A DNA stretch of 64,000 nt from the NCBI RefSeq assembly GCF_021044755.1, contig NZ_JAJNOR010000011.1, forward strand, positions 1-64,000, read 5' to 3'. The notes beneath the pieces were generated by a model. That model did not search any database and was not told where the DNA came from. It saw only the letters and a program-made list of their open reading frames with translations. This DNA comes from Lientehia hominis. Its GTDB lineage: Bacteria; Bacillota; Clostridia; Lachnospirales; Lachnospiraceae. Both the position numbers and the translations under genes were made by a program. This document shows, one piece after another, positions 1 to 8,601 of this stretch (the stretch's first letter is position 1; each line of letters starts with the position of its first letter).

Positions 1-177
1 AAGGCGGGCCGTCATATCGGTGTGTCCATCGGAGCGTATGATTATGAATCCGTAAAAATGTGGATTGATAAAGGTGTGAGCATGATATCTGTGGGCAGCG
101 AGCCTGCCTATATGATCGATGGCTCCATGAAAGCCTTATCAAATATGCGTCAGGCATACGCCGACTCCAGAAAATAG
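1..177 (+). CDS. HpcH/HpaI-family aldolase, C-terminal end (partial)
   Basis: The window opens inside this gene. The frame is open from base 1 and ends at TAG 175-177, leaving the last 58 residues. The segment GVSMISVGSEPAYMIDG matches the C-terminal end of HpcH/HpaI class II aldolases, where a GV-x-I-x-VGSD-like strand precedes the last helix. These enzymes cleave 4-hydroxy-2-oxo acids to pyruvate and an aldehyde. The catalytic part lies upstream and is not visible, so substrate cannot be judged. It converges on the SDR gene downstream, and both share a bidirectional terminator. Family assignment is likely from the tail only. Confidence 0.6.
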   Translation, partial: KAGRHIGVSIGAYDYESVKMWIDKGVSMISVGSEPAYMIDGSMKALSNMRQAYADSRK

Positions 178-210
178 GAGTTGCTGCTTGAGGCTCTCCC
201 AACCAAGAAA

Positions 211-245
211 AGCCCCCCGGCTTCGGCCGGAGGGCTCTTCTTTTT
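211..245. terminator. Bidirectional intrinsic terminator
   Basis: AGCCCCCCGGC - TTCG - GCCGGAGGGCT forms an 11-bp stem with one mismatch and a stable TTCG tetraloop, followed by CTTCTTTTT. An A-rich stretch on the 5' side serves the opposite strand. It lies between the convergent aldolase and SDR genes. Confidence 0.85.
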
Positions 246-278
246 CATATAATAGGAGAAAAACGAAATGTTTTCTTA

Positions 279-1037
279 TCAGCGTACTAAATAACCGCCG
301 TCTATGGGGATGACGGTACCATTGAGATAATCGGAAGCGGGAGAAGCCAGGAAAACGGCTATTCCCTTCATATCCTCCGGGGTTCCCCAGCGTCCGGCCG
401 GTATGCGTCCTGATATTTCTTTGTATCTGGGTGTGGACGGATCGGTGAGAGCGTCATTCATATCGGTATCCATAAATCCGGGAGCGACGCAGTTAACATT
501 TATGCCGTGGGAAGCCCATTCATTGCAGAGAGATTTGCTCATCTGGGTGATGCCTCCTTTGGAAGCGGCGTATGCAGGAGCAACGGTAGCTCCGAAGAAT
601 GCGAGCATGGAAGAGACATTGATGATCTTTCCATAGTTCTTTTTGAAAAAGACTTCAGCCGCCATTTGAGACAGCTCAAAGGGGGCGGTGAGATTTACTT
701 CCAAGATTTCTTCCCAGCTTCCACGTGGATATCCCGCGCTGGGATGGCGGAAAGTAATGCCTGCCGCGTTTACCAGGATGTCCAGATCCCCGAGGATTTC
801 CATGGAGCGGACAAAAGCGTTCTTTCTGTCGGAGGGATCCTGGATATCGGCCTGTACTGCGTCACAGTTCAGACCCGCTTTCCGGAACTGTTCAGCCGTT
901 TGGACGGCTTTTTCTGATTTTCCGATGATCACTGTGTGGGCGCCGGCTTCCATAAGGCCCTCTGCCATGCCCATGCCCAGCCCCCTGGAGCCGCCGGTAA
1001 CGATGGCTTTCTTTCCGGTCAAATCAAAAAGCTTCAT
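279..1037 (-). CDS. SDR-family oxidoreductase, KduD/gluconate 5-dehydrogenase-like
   Basis: A 252-residue short-chain dehydrogenase, the usual length for classical SDRs. Visible motifs are the nucleotide site TGGSRGLG (residues 14-21), NAAG (90-93), the catalytic Ser near 142-143 and YAASK with Tyr156 and Lys160. The C-terminal DGGYLVR resembles the DGGWLAR end of 2-deoxy-D-gluconate 3-dehydrogenase (KduD), so an NAD(P)-dependent step on a keto sugar acid or sugar is plausible. The start has an AGGAGGG site at 1044-1050. It is divergent from the importer operon starting at 1267, with about 230 bases between them. Exact substrate is inferred, not shown. Confidence 0.85.
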   Translation of the reverse strand: MKLFDLTGKKAIVTGGSRGLGMGMAEGLMEAGAHTVIIGKSEKAVQTAEQFRKAGLNCDAVQADIQDPSDRKNAFVRSMEILGDLDILVNAAGITFRHPSAGYPRGSWEEILEVNLTAPFELSQMAAEVFFKKNYGKIINVSSMLAFFGATVAPAYAASKGGITQMSKSLCNEWASHGINVNCVAPGFMDTDMNDALTDPSTPRYKEISGRIPAGRWGTPEDMKGIAVFLASPASDYLNGTVIPIDGGYLVR

Positions 1038-1132
1038 GTAGAACCCTCCTTTTGTTTTCAGTAGAGAAATGTCTCATTTCATATATAAAATTAACGTTTA
1101 TCCCTATTGTATCTGATTTGCCCTAAAGAAGA

Positions 1133-1149
1133 TTGTGTTTACGACACAA
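1133..1149. promoter_or_regulatory. 17-bp inverted repeat, candidate operator
   Basis: TTGTGT-N5-ACACAA is a perfect 6-bp palindrome in the divergent region between the SDR gene and the LIV-type operon. A TATAAT hexamer lies downstream at 1204-1209 without a convincing -35. The repeat could be an operator for the importer operon; no regulator gene is adjacent. Confidence 0.35.
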
Positions 1150-1266
1150 GAATTGGGGGCGTTTTCTGTAGTCAAATATTATGAGTCTGTACGAGGATTA
1201 AGTTATAATGATACCGTAGCAATCGTTACGGGGTTTCAAAATTATGTAAAACAGGAGGATGAAAAA

Positions 1267-2556
1267 ATGAAACTGAAAAAATTAGTTGCAGTTTCTCTGG
1301 CGGCGGTGATGGCACTTAGCATGGCTGCTTGCGGGAAAAAAGACGACAAGCCCGCAGACAGCACCACAAAGGCTGCAGGCACTGAAGCAGGGAAGACCGA
1401 CGAAGGCAAAAAAGAAGAGGGCGGAAGCGAAGCAGCATCCGGAGAAACTTTTAAGCTGGGTACCTTCTTACAGCTGACCGGCGCTAACTCTGTTGCAGGT
1501 AATGAGAGCAACAACACGCTGGATATGGTAATTGATTACATCAATGAAAAAGGCGGCTTCAACGGCGCTAAGATTGAAAAAGTGGTTTACGACAGCCAGG
1601 GTTCTCCTGAAGAAGCTGTTAAGGTTGTGTCAAAGCTGATCAACGACGACAAGGTTGACGCGATCGTCGGTTCCGTAAACTCCAGTGAAATCCTTGCTGC
1701 AGGACAGCAGATCAACGATGCAGGCGTATTCATGATGGGCCTTGGTACTGCCAACACCTGGATGGCTGAGGACTGGCCCTATGTATTCCGTGCTACTGTA
1801 AACAATGCAAGCCTTGCTACTAATACAGCAGACATGATCGTGGAAGCCGGATTCAAGAATGTAGCGGTAGTTAACGGCCAGGACGATGCTTCCCTGTCCA
1901 CAGCAGATGCTTTCATCGAAATCTGCAAGGGAAAAGACATTGAAGTTCTGACAAGAGAAACTTATGCGGCAGCAGATACTGACTTTTCTGCCCAGGTTGC
2001 TAAGATTGTTGCAGCAGATCCTCAGTGTGTATACATGACCTGCAGCGGCGAGCATATCGGACCTTTCGTAAAACAGCTCCGTCAGGGCGGATACAAAGGT
2101 ATCCTTTACAGCAAAGAAATCATGTCCATGAGAGATGCTAACATTGCTGGTAACGAGAATGCAAAATATGTAGCAGCTTCTTATCCTTACTTGATCTACG
2201 CCAGCATTGATGACTGCGATGTAGACGCAATCAAAGAAGTTCTTCAGATGTATGAAGACAGATACGGCGAAATCCCCACTACTGAAGTTATTTATCGTGT
2301 ATGGGATACCATGATGGTTATGTGGGAAGCAAGCAAGGTTGCAGGATCCAATGACTCTGATGCTCTGAAAGATGCTATGGCAGAGGTTAAAGTTGACGGT
2401 CTTGGCGGCCCTCTGACTTATGATGATGGAACGCGTGAAGGTTACCATACCTCCAACGACTGGATCTACATAGGCGATGGTAAGAATAAAGATTATACAA
2501 AATGGCTGGAAGAGGATTATGACACATACAAGTCTGATACCGGGAGAGAATATTAA
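1267..2556 (+). CDS. LivK-type ABC transporter substrate-binding lipoprotein
   Basis: The start is set at ATG 1267 behind AGGAGG, because a lipoprotein signal peptide follows at once: basic MKLKK, a hydrophobic core and the lipobox LSMAAC with Cys22. The reading frame is open further upstream but lacks these features. A low-complexity linker rich in K, T, A, E and G (about residues 24-58) tethers the mature domain. The rest is a type I periplasmic-binding fold of the LivK/Peripla_BP_6 family, 429 residues in all. It delivers substrate to the permeases encoded next. Downstream metabolic genes argue for a sugar or hydroxy-acid ligand, but this is inference. Confidence 0.9.
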   Translation: MKLKKLVAVSLAAVMALSMAACGKKDDKPADSTTKAAGTEAGKTDEGKKEEGGSEAASGETFKLGTFLQLTGANSVAGNESNNTLDMVIDYINEKGGFNGAKIEKVVYDSQGSPEEAVKVVSKLINDDKVDAIVGSVNSSEILAAGQQINDAGVFMMGLGTANTWMAEDWPYVFRATVNNASLATNTADMIVEAGFKNVAVVNGQDDASLSTADAFIEICKGKDIEVLTRETYAAADTDFSAQVAKIVAADPQCVYMTCSGEHIGPFVKQLRQGGYKGILYSKEIMSMRDANIAGNENAKYVAASYPYLIYASIDDCDVDAIKEVLQMYEDRYGEIPTTEVIYRVWDTMMVMWEASKVAGSNDSDALKDAMAEVKVDGLGGPLTYDDGTREGYHTSNDWIYIGDGKNKDYTKWLEEDYDTYKSDTGREY

Positions 2557-2574
2557 TCTCTTTTATGCTTGACA

Positions 2575-2598
2575 GATGGGGGCCGTCAGGCCCCCATC
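2575..2598 (+). other. Perfect stem-loop between binding protein and permease
   Basis: GATGGGGGCC - GTCA - GGCCCCCATC is a perfect 10-bp stem with a 4-base loop, followed only by TTTT. It sits 19 bases after the binding-protein stop and 34 before the permease start. It probably acts as a weak terminator or an mRNA 3'-end protector, giving more binding protein than permease. Confidence 0.7.
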
Positions 2599-2631
2599 GC
2601 TTTTAACGATTGGAAGGAGAGTAATCGGCGT

Positions 2632-3513
2632 ATGAAAATGTTTATACAGTTAGTTATCATGGGCCTGGCGCTGGGCAGTATCTACAGTCTGATTGCCATG
2701 GGCTACAGCCTGATTTACAAAGCTTCCGGCTTGATGACCTTTGTACAGGGCGATATCTTGACCATCGGTGCATTTTTGGGACTGACCTTTTACAGGTTCT
2801 TAAAGCTTCCCTATATTGTATCGGTTCTGCTTACTATGGCAGTCGCGTTTGTCATTGGATTCCTGCTGGAAAAGGGTGTTATCCGAAAACTGTTGAATAA
2901 GAATGTTATGGCTATCTATATCGTACTTGCGACGATAGCAGTTTCATATATTTTCCAGAATGGCGCACAGGCCATCTGGAGTTCTAAGGTTGAATATTTC
3001 CCCACGGTATTTAAGACGGATTCGATCAGTATTCTGGGCGTAGGCGTGCAGCCGGAGTCCCTGTTGTGTGTAGGGGCGTCCCTGTTATGTATGGTCCTCT
3101 TACATATCTTTATGACAAAGACAAGAGTCGGGACTTCCATGAGGGCGGCGGCCATGGACCCCATGGCGGCTGAATCGTGCGGCATCAACGTATCCATGAA
3201 CACTGGTATTACATGGGGGCTTTCTGCAGGAATCGCTGCAGTAGCCGGTATCTTTATCGGGCCGATGTACGGTGTATATGTAACCCTGGGCGCTAAAATC
3301 GGTACAAAAGGTTTTGCAGGCGCGGTTATGGGCGGTTACGGAAATATGTACGGCGCCATGGTCGGCGGCCTGATTCTGGGCCTTGTAGAAACCTTTGTGG
3401 CAGGCTACATTTCATCGGATTTCAAGAACATGTTTGCATACATCATTCTGATTGTATTCCTCTTCGTTAAGCCTACTGGTATCTTTAACGAACAGGCAAT
3501 CCAGGATGTATAA
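2632..3513 (+). CDS. LivH-type ABC transporter permease
   Basis: A 293-residue polytopic membrane protein of the LivH branch of the BPD_transp_2 family. It begins MKMFIQLVIMGLALGSIYSL and has about eight hydrophobic segments. The conserved loop after the transmembrane block contains MRAAAMDPMAAESCGIN, which contacts the ATPases. The frame is open from 2569, but the first 21 codons run through the intergenic hairpin, so ATG 2632 (GGAAGGAGA 12 bases upstream) is preferred; ATG 2638 is the alternative. It pairs with the LivM-type permease encoded next. Confidence 0.9.
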   Translation: MKMFIQLVIMGLALGSIYSLIAMGYSLIYKASGLMTFVQGDILTIGAFLGLTFYRFLKLPYIVSVLLTMAVAFVIGFLLEKGVIRKLLNKNVMAIYIVLATIAVSYIFQNGAQAIWSSKVEYFPTVFKTDSISILGVGVQPESLLCVGASLLCMVLLHIFMTKTRVGTSMRAAAMDPMAAESCGINVSMNTGITWGLSAGIAAVAGIFIGPMYGVYVTLGAKIGTKGFAGAVMGGYGNMYGAMVGGLILGLVETFVAGYISSDFKNMFAYIILIVFLFVKPTGIFNEQAIQDV

Positions 3514-3539
3514 TTCAGCGAGACAGGCAGGAGGACAAT

Positions 3540-4529
3540 ATGAAGAATAATTTGAAGTCAATGAAGTTGATAAAGTGCCTGATTGCTGTTGTGATTGCCC
3601 TTTTAGTTCCAGCCGCACTGGGCGGGTCATCATATTTATGCTTGATTGCCAGCTTTGTGACAATTTACATAATTGGGGCATCAGGACTGGATGTGCTCTT
3701 TGGCTATAGCGGACAGATTTCCATGGGCCATGCAGCTTTTTATGCGATCGGCGGCTATGGAGCAGGGCTTATGTCAAAGTATCTGGGGATTCCGCTTTTT
3801 ATCTCCATGTTCCTTGCAGCAGCCATTGCGGCCGTAATCGGAGCACTCCTTGCATTCCCGGCATCCAAACTGAAATTCCATTTCCTTTCTCTGGCAACTA
3901 TCGCCTTTGGGGAAATCGTTTATCAGATGGCCTGTCATTCACCGAACAAGATTACCGGTGACTTTAACGGGTTTTTCTCCAGCAAGCTGAGCATCTTCGG
4001 CTTGAAGCTGGATACAAATATCAAATTTTACTTTTTCGGGGTTGCCTGTGTGGTTGTATTCCTTCTGGTGAAGCAGATGATCGTAAAGTCCAGGACAGGA
4101 AGGGCCTTTGTGGCTATCCGTGAGAATACCCAGGCAGCGGAAGGTATGGGCGTAAACGTTCGTAAATACAAAATCATTGCATTTGCCATCAGCGCATTTT
4201 TCGTAGCTTTTGCAGGAAGTATGTATTTAGGATTGGTGGGCTATCTGCATCCCGATATGTATTTACAGAAGCAGTCGGTGCTTTTCGTTACGATGATGCT
4301 CTTTGGAGGAAGTGCTTCCTTGGCGGGCCCCGTAATCGGTGCTATCTCAATTGAGATTATTCTGGAAGGCCTTCGTACATTTGAAGAATATCAGATGCTG
4401 ATTTATGGTATTCTGCTGTTAGTCGTTATTGTGGCTATGCCGGGTGGAATTGTCGGAGCGGCCAGGGACATCAAGGCAGGCTTCCTTAGAAGAAAGGCCA
4501 AGAAGCAGGCCGGCAAGGAGGTACAGTAA
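3540..4529 (+). CDS. LivM-type ABC transporter permease
   Basis: A 329-residue integral membrane permease that pairs with the LivH-type subunit. Conserved features are FGYSGQISMGHAAFYAIGGY in the N-terminal third and the EAA-like loop FVAIRENTQAAEGMGVNVRKYK, which docks on the ATPase. The tail is lysine- and arginine-rich. It starts at ATG 3540 with AGGAGG ten bases upstream. The ATPase gene follows with no gap and its ribosome-binding site lies inside this gene, so translation is coupled. Confidence 0.9.
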   Translation: MKNNLKSMKLIKCLIAVVIALLVPAALGGSSYLCLIASFVTIYIIGASGLDVLFGYSGQISMGHAAFYAIGGYGAGLMSKYLGIPLFISMFLAAAIAAVIGALLAFPASKLKFHFLSLATIAFGEIVYQMACHSPNKITGDFNGFFSSKLSIFGLKLDTNIKFYFFGVACVVVFLLVKQMIVKSRTGRAFVAIRENTQAAEGMGVNVRKYKIIAFAISAFFVAFAGSMYLGLVGYLHPDMYLQKQSVLFVTMMLFGGSASLAGPVIGAISIEIILEGLRTFEEYQMLIYGILLLVVIVAMPGGIVGAARDIKAGFLRRKAKKQAGKEVQ

Positions 4530-4530
4530 G

Positions 4531-5286
4531 ATGCTAAAGACAGATGGCGTAACAATCCGTTTCGGAGGTCTCGTGGCTGTAAATAAGGTGAGCATCCATG
4601 TAAGAAAGGGACAGATTACCGGTTTAATAGGCCCTAACGGCGCAGGGAAAACAACCTTCTTTAACTGCATCAGCGGCGTTTATAAGCCTTCAGAAGGCCA
4701 TGTTATATTTGACGGAAAGAATGTTGAGGGTCTGCGGCCCCATAAAATCAATGAAATCGGTATGGCAAGAACTTATCAGGTCATAAATTTGTTCCGGAAG
4801 ATGACGGTTCAGGAAAACATCATGGTAGGCATGCACACCAGACTGAAATCCAATTTCTGGAGCGATATGCTCCATCTTCCGAACCAGAGGAAAGAAGAGA
4901 AGTTTGTCCGCGAAGAGACGGAAAAATGGATGGAATTCGTAGGTCTTCAGGATATGGCAAACCAGCAGGCCGGAAGCCTTTCATACGGCAAGCAGAGGCT
5001 TTTGGAAATCGTGAGAGGCTTGGCCAGTGATCCGAAGCTTATCCTGCTGGATGAGCCGGTAGCCGGTATGAACTCCAAGGAAAAGGAAGAATTCGACGCA
5101 CTGCTCCGGAGAATCCTGGACCTGGATGTGACAATCCTCATGATTGAGCATGATATGAAGCTGGTGATGGGTGTATGTGATTATGTATACTGCCTGGAGC
5201 ACGGTACCCTTCTTGCAGAAGGTGTTCCGGAAGTGGTGCAGAACCATCCGGATGTAATTGCTGCATACTTAGGAGGTGACGAATAA
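4531..5286 (+). CDS. LivG-type ABC transporter ATP-binding protein
   Basis: A 251-residue ABC ATPase. Walker A is GPNGAGKTT (residues 34-42), the signature is LSYGKQRLLEI and Walker B with catalytic Glu is LILLDEPVAGM. The D-loop variant VAGMN and the BCA_ABC_TP_C tail HPDVIAAYLGGDE are typical of LivG. The frame extends upstream into the permease gene, but ATG 4531 behind AAGGAGG gives the family's normal start. Its stop overlaps the next start by one base (TAATG), so LivG and LivF are coupled. Confidence 0.92.
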   Translation: MLKTDGVTIRFGGLVAVNKVSIHVRKGQITGLIGPNGAGKTTFFNCISGVYKPSEGHVIFDGKNVEGLRPHKINEIGMARTYQVINLFRKMTVQENIMVGMHTRLKSNFWSDMLHLPNQRKEEKFVREETEKWMEFVGLQDMANQQAGSLSYGKQRLLEIVRGLASDPKLILLDEPVAGMNSKEKEEFDALLRRILDLDVTILMIEHDMKLVMGVCDYVYCLEHGTLLAEGVPEVVQNHPDVIAAYLGGDE

Positions 5287-6005
5287 TGGCACCATTATTA
5301 GAATTGCAGGATTTCCATTATTATTATGGGAATATCCATACGGTAAAAGGCATTAACATGCAGGTGAATGAGGGCGAGATGGTCACCATTATCGGAGCCA
5401 ACGGTGCGGGAAAGACCACAACGCTCCAAGCCATTTCCGGTTTGAAAGAAACCAAAGGCGTTCACGGAAAAATAATTTTTGAGGGGAAAGAGATTCAGGG
5501 ATATCATGGACATAAGGTTGCAGCCTTAGGCTTATGCCAGGTATTGGAGGGCCGTCATGTGTTCTCCAAACTTACCGTCGAAGAGAATCTGCTGACGGGC
5601 GCATATTTAAGAAAAGATGCCAAGAATATAAAAGAAGATTTAAAGGGGATTTACAAACGGTTCCCCAGACTGGAAGAACGGCGTACACAGCTGGCGGGTA
5701 CTCTGTCCGGCGGCGAGCAGCAGATGCTGGCCATTGGCCGGGCATTGATCAACAAGCCGAAGATGATTCTGCTCGATGAGCCTTCTCTTGGACTTGCACC
5801 GGTTATTGTGAAAGAAGTATTTAAGGCGATTCGGGAGATTAATCAAGAAGGGGTTACGGTTCTCTTTGTTGAGCAAAACTCCAAAATTGCTTTAAATACC
5901 GCTAACAGAGGCTATGTAATGCAGGTTGGCGAGGTCGCCATGGAAGGCTACTGCAAAGACCTGCTTGTAAACGAAGAAGTCAAGAAAGCATATTTAGGAG
6001 GTTGA
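5286..6005 (+). CDS. LivF-type ABC transporter ATP-binding protein
   Basis: A 239-residue ABC ATPase, the second nucleotide-binding subunit of this importer. Walker A is GANGAGKTT (37-45), the signature LSGGEQQMLAIGRAL, and Walker B MILLDEPSLGLAP, with the LAP sequence characteristic of LivF. It ends KKAYLGG like its family. The 3' end overlaps the ribosome-binding site of the dehydrogenase gene that follows, which places that enzyme in the transporter operon. Confidence 0.92.
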   Translation: MAPLLELQDFHYYYGNIHTVKGINMQVNEGEMVTIIGANGAGKTTTLQAISGLKETKGVHGKIIFEGKEIQGYHGHKVAALGLCQVLEGRHVFSKLTVEENLLTGAYLRKDAKNIKEDLKGIYKRFPRLEERRTQLAGTLSGGEQQMLAIGRALINKPKMILLDEPSLGLAPVIVKEVFKAIREINQEGVTVLFVEQNSKIALNTANRGYVMQVGEVAMEGYCKDLLVNEEVKKAYLGG

Positions 6006-6010
6006 AAGAC

Positions 6011-6976
6011 GTGGATAAGAAAAAGATACTTGTGGGTGTCAGCAACTATAAAAAGAACTGCCCCAAGGCGAGACAGATGCTCCTGGACAAAGGCTATGAA
6101 CTGATTGAGCTTGACAGAGAAGATCCTTATACAAAAGAAGAGCTGATGCAGATATCTGGTGATATCGACGGCGTGATCGCAGGTATGGAGCCTTGGTGTG
6201 AAGAAGTGTTCCAGACTGCTCCGAAGCTTAAAGTAGTTGCCAGATTCGGCGTTGGTTTTGATACAGTAGATCTTGACGCGGCTAAGAAACACGGCGTGAT
6301 CGCCTGCAATGTGAGAAGCTTTATGCTCTCCAACAGCGTGGCAGAGTATGCGCTGACACTGATGCTTACCGCCATGAAGAATATCATTCCCATGGATAAG
6401 GTAATGCATGAAAATAAATGGGACCGTTTCACCGGAAGCCAGCTTTACGGAAAGACCGTGGGCATCATGGGCTTCGGTGCGATCGGACAGTGCTTTGCAA
6501 GGACGATTCAGGGCTTCAATGTAAAGATCCTGGCTTATGATCCCTTCCCCAATGAGAAGGCGGCGAAAGAGCTGAATGTGACATTTGCCAGCAAGGAAGA
6601 GCTGCTTAAACAGTGTGACTGCATCACGCTCCACATTCCCAACACTCCTGAAAATTATCATTTTATCGATAAAGCGGAGCTGGATATCATGAAAGACGGC
6701 GTTGTCATCGTTAATACAGCGAGAGGTCCCGCATGGAATCTGGATGCTGTTTACGAGGCAGTGAAGTCTGGCAAGGTCGGTGCTGCCGGCGTTGACGTAT
6801 ATGAGCAGGAACCGCCTGAAAAAGATATGCCGATTCTTCAGTGCCCGAATGTGGTATTCCAGCCTCATTCTTCCTCCGAAACATGGGAGTCCAAAGAAGC
6901 AGTCAGCATGGACTGTGCACAGTGCGTGATTGACGCTTTGGAAGGCCGTATTCCGAAAACCGCATTGAACGTTTAA
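6011..6976 (+). CDS. D-isomer-specific 2-hydroxyacid dehydrogenase
   Basis: A 321-residue NAD(P)-dependent dehydrogenase of the PGDH/GyaR family. The N-terminal catalytic part contains RFGVGFDTVD with the substrate Arg; the Rossmann motif is GFGAIG; the C-terminal signature is VIVNTARG; the general-base His is in QPHSSSET. GTG 6011 is chosen because AGGAGG (5997-6002) sits 8 bases upstream; an in-frame TTG at 6002 overlaps that site. Being the last gene before a terminator in the importer operon, it probably interconverts the imported acid with its 2-oxo form. The actual substrate cannot be read from sequence. Confidence 0.88.
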   Translation: MDKKKILVGVSNYKKNCPKARQMLLDKGYELIELDREDPYTKEELMQISGDIDGVIAGMEPWCEEVFQTAPKLKVVARFGVGFDTVDLDAAKKHGVIACNVRSFMLSNSVAEYALTLMLTAMKNIIPMDKVMHENKWDRFTGSQLYGKTVGIMGFGAIGQCFARTIQGFNVKILAYDPFPNEKAAKELNVTFASKEELLKQCDCITLHIPNTPENYHFIDKAELDIMKDGVVIVNTARGPAWNLDAVYEAVKSGKVGAAGVDVYEQEPPEKDMPILQCPNVVFQPHSSSETWESKEAVSMDCAQCVIDALEGRIPKTALNV

Positions 6977-6983
6977 AAATGAG

Positions 6984-7025
6984 ACAGGGCGCTGTAAGGT
7001 ATAATTTACATCGCCCTGTTTTTTC
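6984..7025 (+). terminator. Intrinsic terminator after the importer operon
   Basis: ACAGGGCG pairs with CGCCCTGT, and TGTAA/TTACA continue the stem inside the 20-base interval; six T follow. A TATAAT hexamer lies in the apical loop (7000-7005) with no clear -35. The terminator divides the importer operon from the kinase-epimerase genes, whose own promoter is not obvious. Confidence 0.8.
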
Positions 7026-7068
7026 GTTTTACAGTAAAACTGCGAAAAAAGGACAGGAGGGCAATGGT

Positions 7069-8601
7069 TTGAAATATTTGATGGGGATCGATAATGGAGG
7101 GACATTTGTCAAGGCCGGGCTATCCGATGAAAACGGGCGGCTGGCAGCCGTGGCGAGGGAGCCTATCCGCAATCTGACCCCAAAGCCCGGTTTTACAGAA
7201 CGGGATATGGGGGAGCTTTGGAAACAAAATGCCAAGGTGATCAGGGAAGCAGTGAAAAAGAGCGGTATAGATGCGAAAGATATAGCCGGCGTATCGTTTT
7301 CCGGACACGGAAAGGGCCTGTATCTGGTAGGACAGGACGGAAAACCTTCTTATAAAGGGATTCTGTCTACGGATACCAGAGCATGGAAGTATGTAAAACA
7401 GTGGAAAAGCGACGGGACGGCAGATAAAGTATATAAGAAGACTTACCAGGACATTCTGGCGTGCCAGCCGGTCAGCCTGCTTGCATGGCTGCGGGATCAT
7501 GAGCCGGAAGTGCTTGCGGATACTAAATACATATTTTCCGTCAAAGATTATATCCGGTACTGCCTGACGGGAAACGCGAATGGAGAATATACCGATTTTT
7601 CAGGAGCCAATCTGATAAATCTGGATACGGCTGCCTATGACCGGGAACTGATGGGATATTTTGGCCTGGACATGGCATATGATAAGCTTCCGCCTCTTAA
7701 ATTTTCCGCCGATGTGTGCGGGACTGTCACGGAACGGGCGGCAGAAGAGACAGGACTGCTTCCCGGGACACCGGTGATGGCCGGGATGTTCGATGTGGAT
7801 GCCTGCGGCATCGCGTCCGGCATATATGATGAGACGCCCATGTGTATGATCGCTGGGACCTGGAGTATAAACGAGTATATCACGAAGAAGCCGGTGGTGA
7901 ACGGCACCGTGGCCCTTAATTCCATGTTCTGTATACCGGGATATTATCTGATAGAGGAGAGCAGTCCCACATCCGCGGGAAATATGCAGTGGTTCATTGA
8001 TCAGCTGATGGCGGAGAAAAAGGAGGAGCTTGCCAAAGAAGGAAGGAGCATTTATGACCTGACCAATGAGATGGCGGCCTCCATTGGTCCGGAGGACAGC
8101 AACGTGGTCTTTCTTCCTTTCCTGAACGGCTCCAATGAGGACCCGCTCGCAAAGGGATGCTTCATTGGTCTTACGGATTTTCATGACAGGCGGCACATGC
8201 TGAGGGCAGTTTATGAGGGAATTGTGTTCTCTCATCTGACCCATGTAAAACGGCTTCTGCGCAACCGGGAAAAACCGGAGGCCATTCGTTTGGCCGGAGG
8301 GGCCGCGAATTCAGATGTCTGGGTCCAGATTTTCGCAGATGCTCTGCAGATACCTGTGGAAACGGTGGAATGTCAGGAACAGGGTATTATGGGCGCGGCC
8401 ATGGCGGCGGGAATCGGCGCCGGCGTATACAGCGGATATGCCGACGCGGCGGCCAAGCTGGTGCATGTATCCAAAAAGGTGATGCCCCGGGCAGAATATA
8501 AAGAAATATATGAAAAGAAATTTAAAACCTACCGTCAGATAATAGATGCCCTGTCAGGCGTATGGGAGAACCTGCGGGAGGGAGGAGAAGGCGATGTTTG
8601 A
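7069..8601 (+). CDS. FGGY carbohydrate kinase, L-xylulokinase (LyxK)-like
   Basis: A 510-residue FGGY kinase with two actin-like domains. The N-terminus KYLMGIDNGGTFVKAGL is the phosphate-1 motif, and PKPGFTERDMGELW closely matches the PQPGWAERDMAELW of E. coli LyxK. The C-terminal domain holds RLAGGAANSDVWVQIFAD (adenosine motif). TTG 7069 is chosen, with AGGAGG 8 bases upstream; upstream codons run through the terminator. It overlaps the epimerase gene by 8 bases. LyxK phosphorylates L-xylulose, and the UlaE-like epimerase encoded next would take L-xylulose 5-phosphate, so the pair is consistent. Related ketose substrates remain possible. Confidence 0.85.
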   Translation: MKYLMGIDNGGTFVKAGLSDENGRLAAVAREPIRNLTPKPGFTERDMGELWKQNAKVIREAVKKSGIDAKDIAGVSFSGHGKGLYLVGQDGKPSYKGILSTDTRAWKYVKQWKSDGTADKVYKKTYQDILACQPVSLLAWLRDHEPEVLADTKYIFSVKDYIRYCLTGNANGEYTDFSGANLINLDTAAYDRELMGYFGLDMAYDKLPPLKFSADVCGTVTERAAEETGLLPGTPVMAGMFDVDACGIASGIYDETPMCMIAGTWSINEYITKKPVVNGTVALNSMFCIPGYYLIEESSPTSAGNMQWFIDQLMAEKKEELAKEGRSIYDLTNEMAASIGPEDSNVVFLPFLNGSNEDPLAKGCFIGLTDFHDRRHMLRAVYEGIVFSHLTHVKRLLRNREKPEAIRLAGGAANSDVWVQIFADALQIPVETVECQEQGIMGAAMAAGIGAGVYSGYADAAAKLVHVSKKVMPRAEYKEIYEKKFKTYRQIIDALSGVWENLREGGEGDV

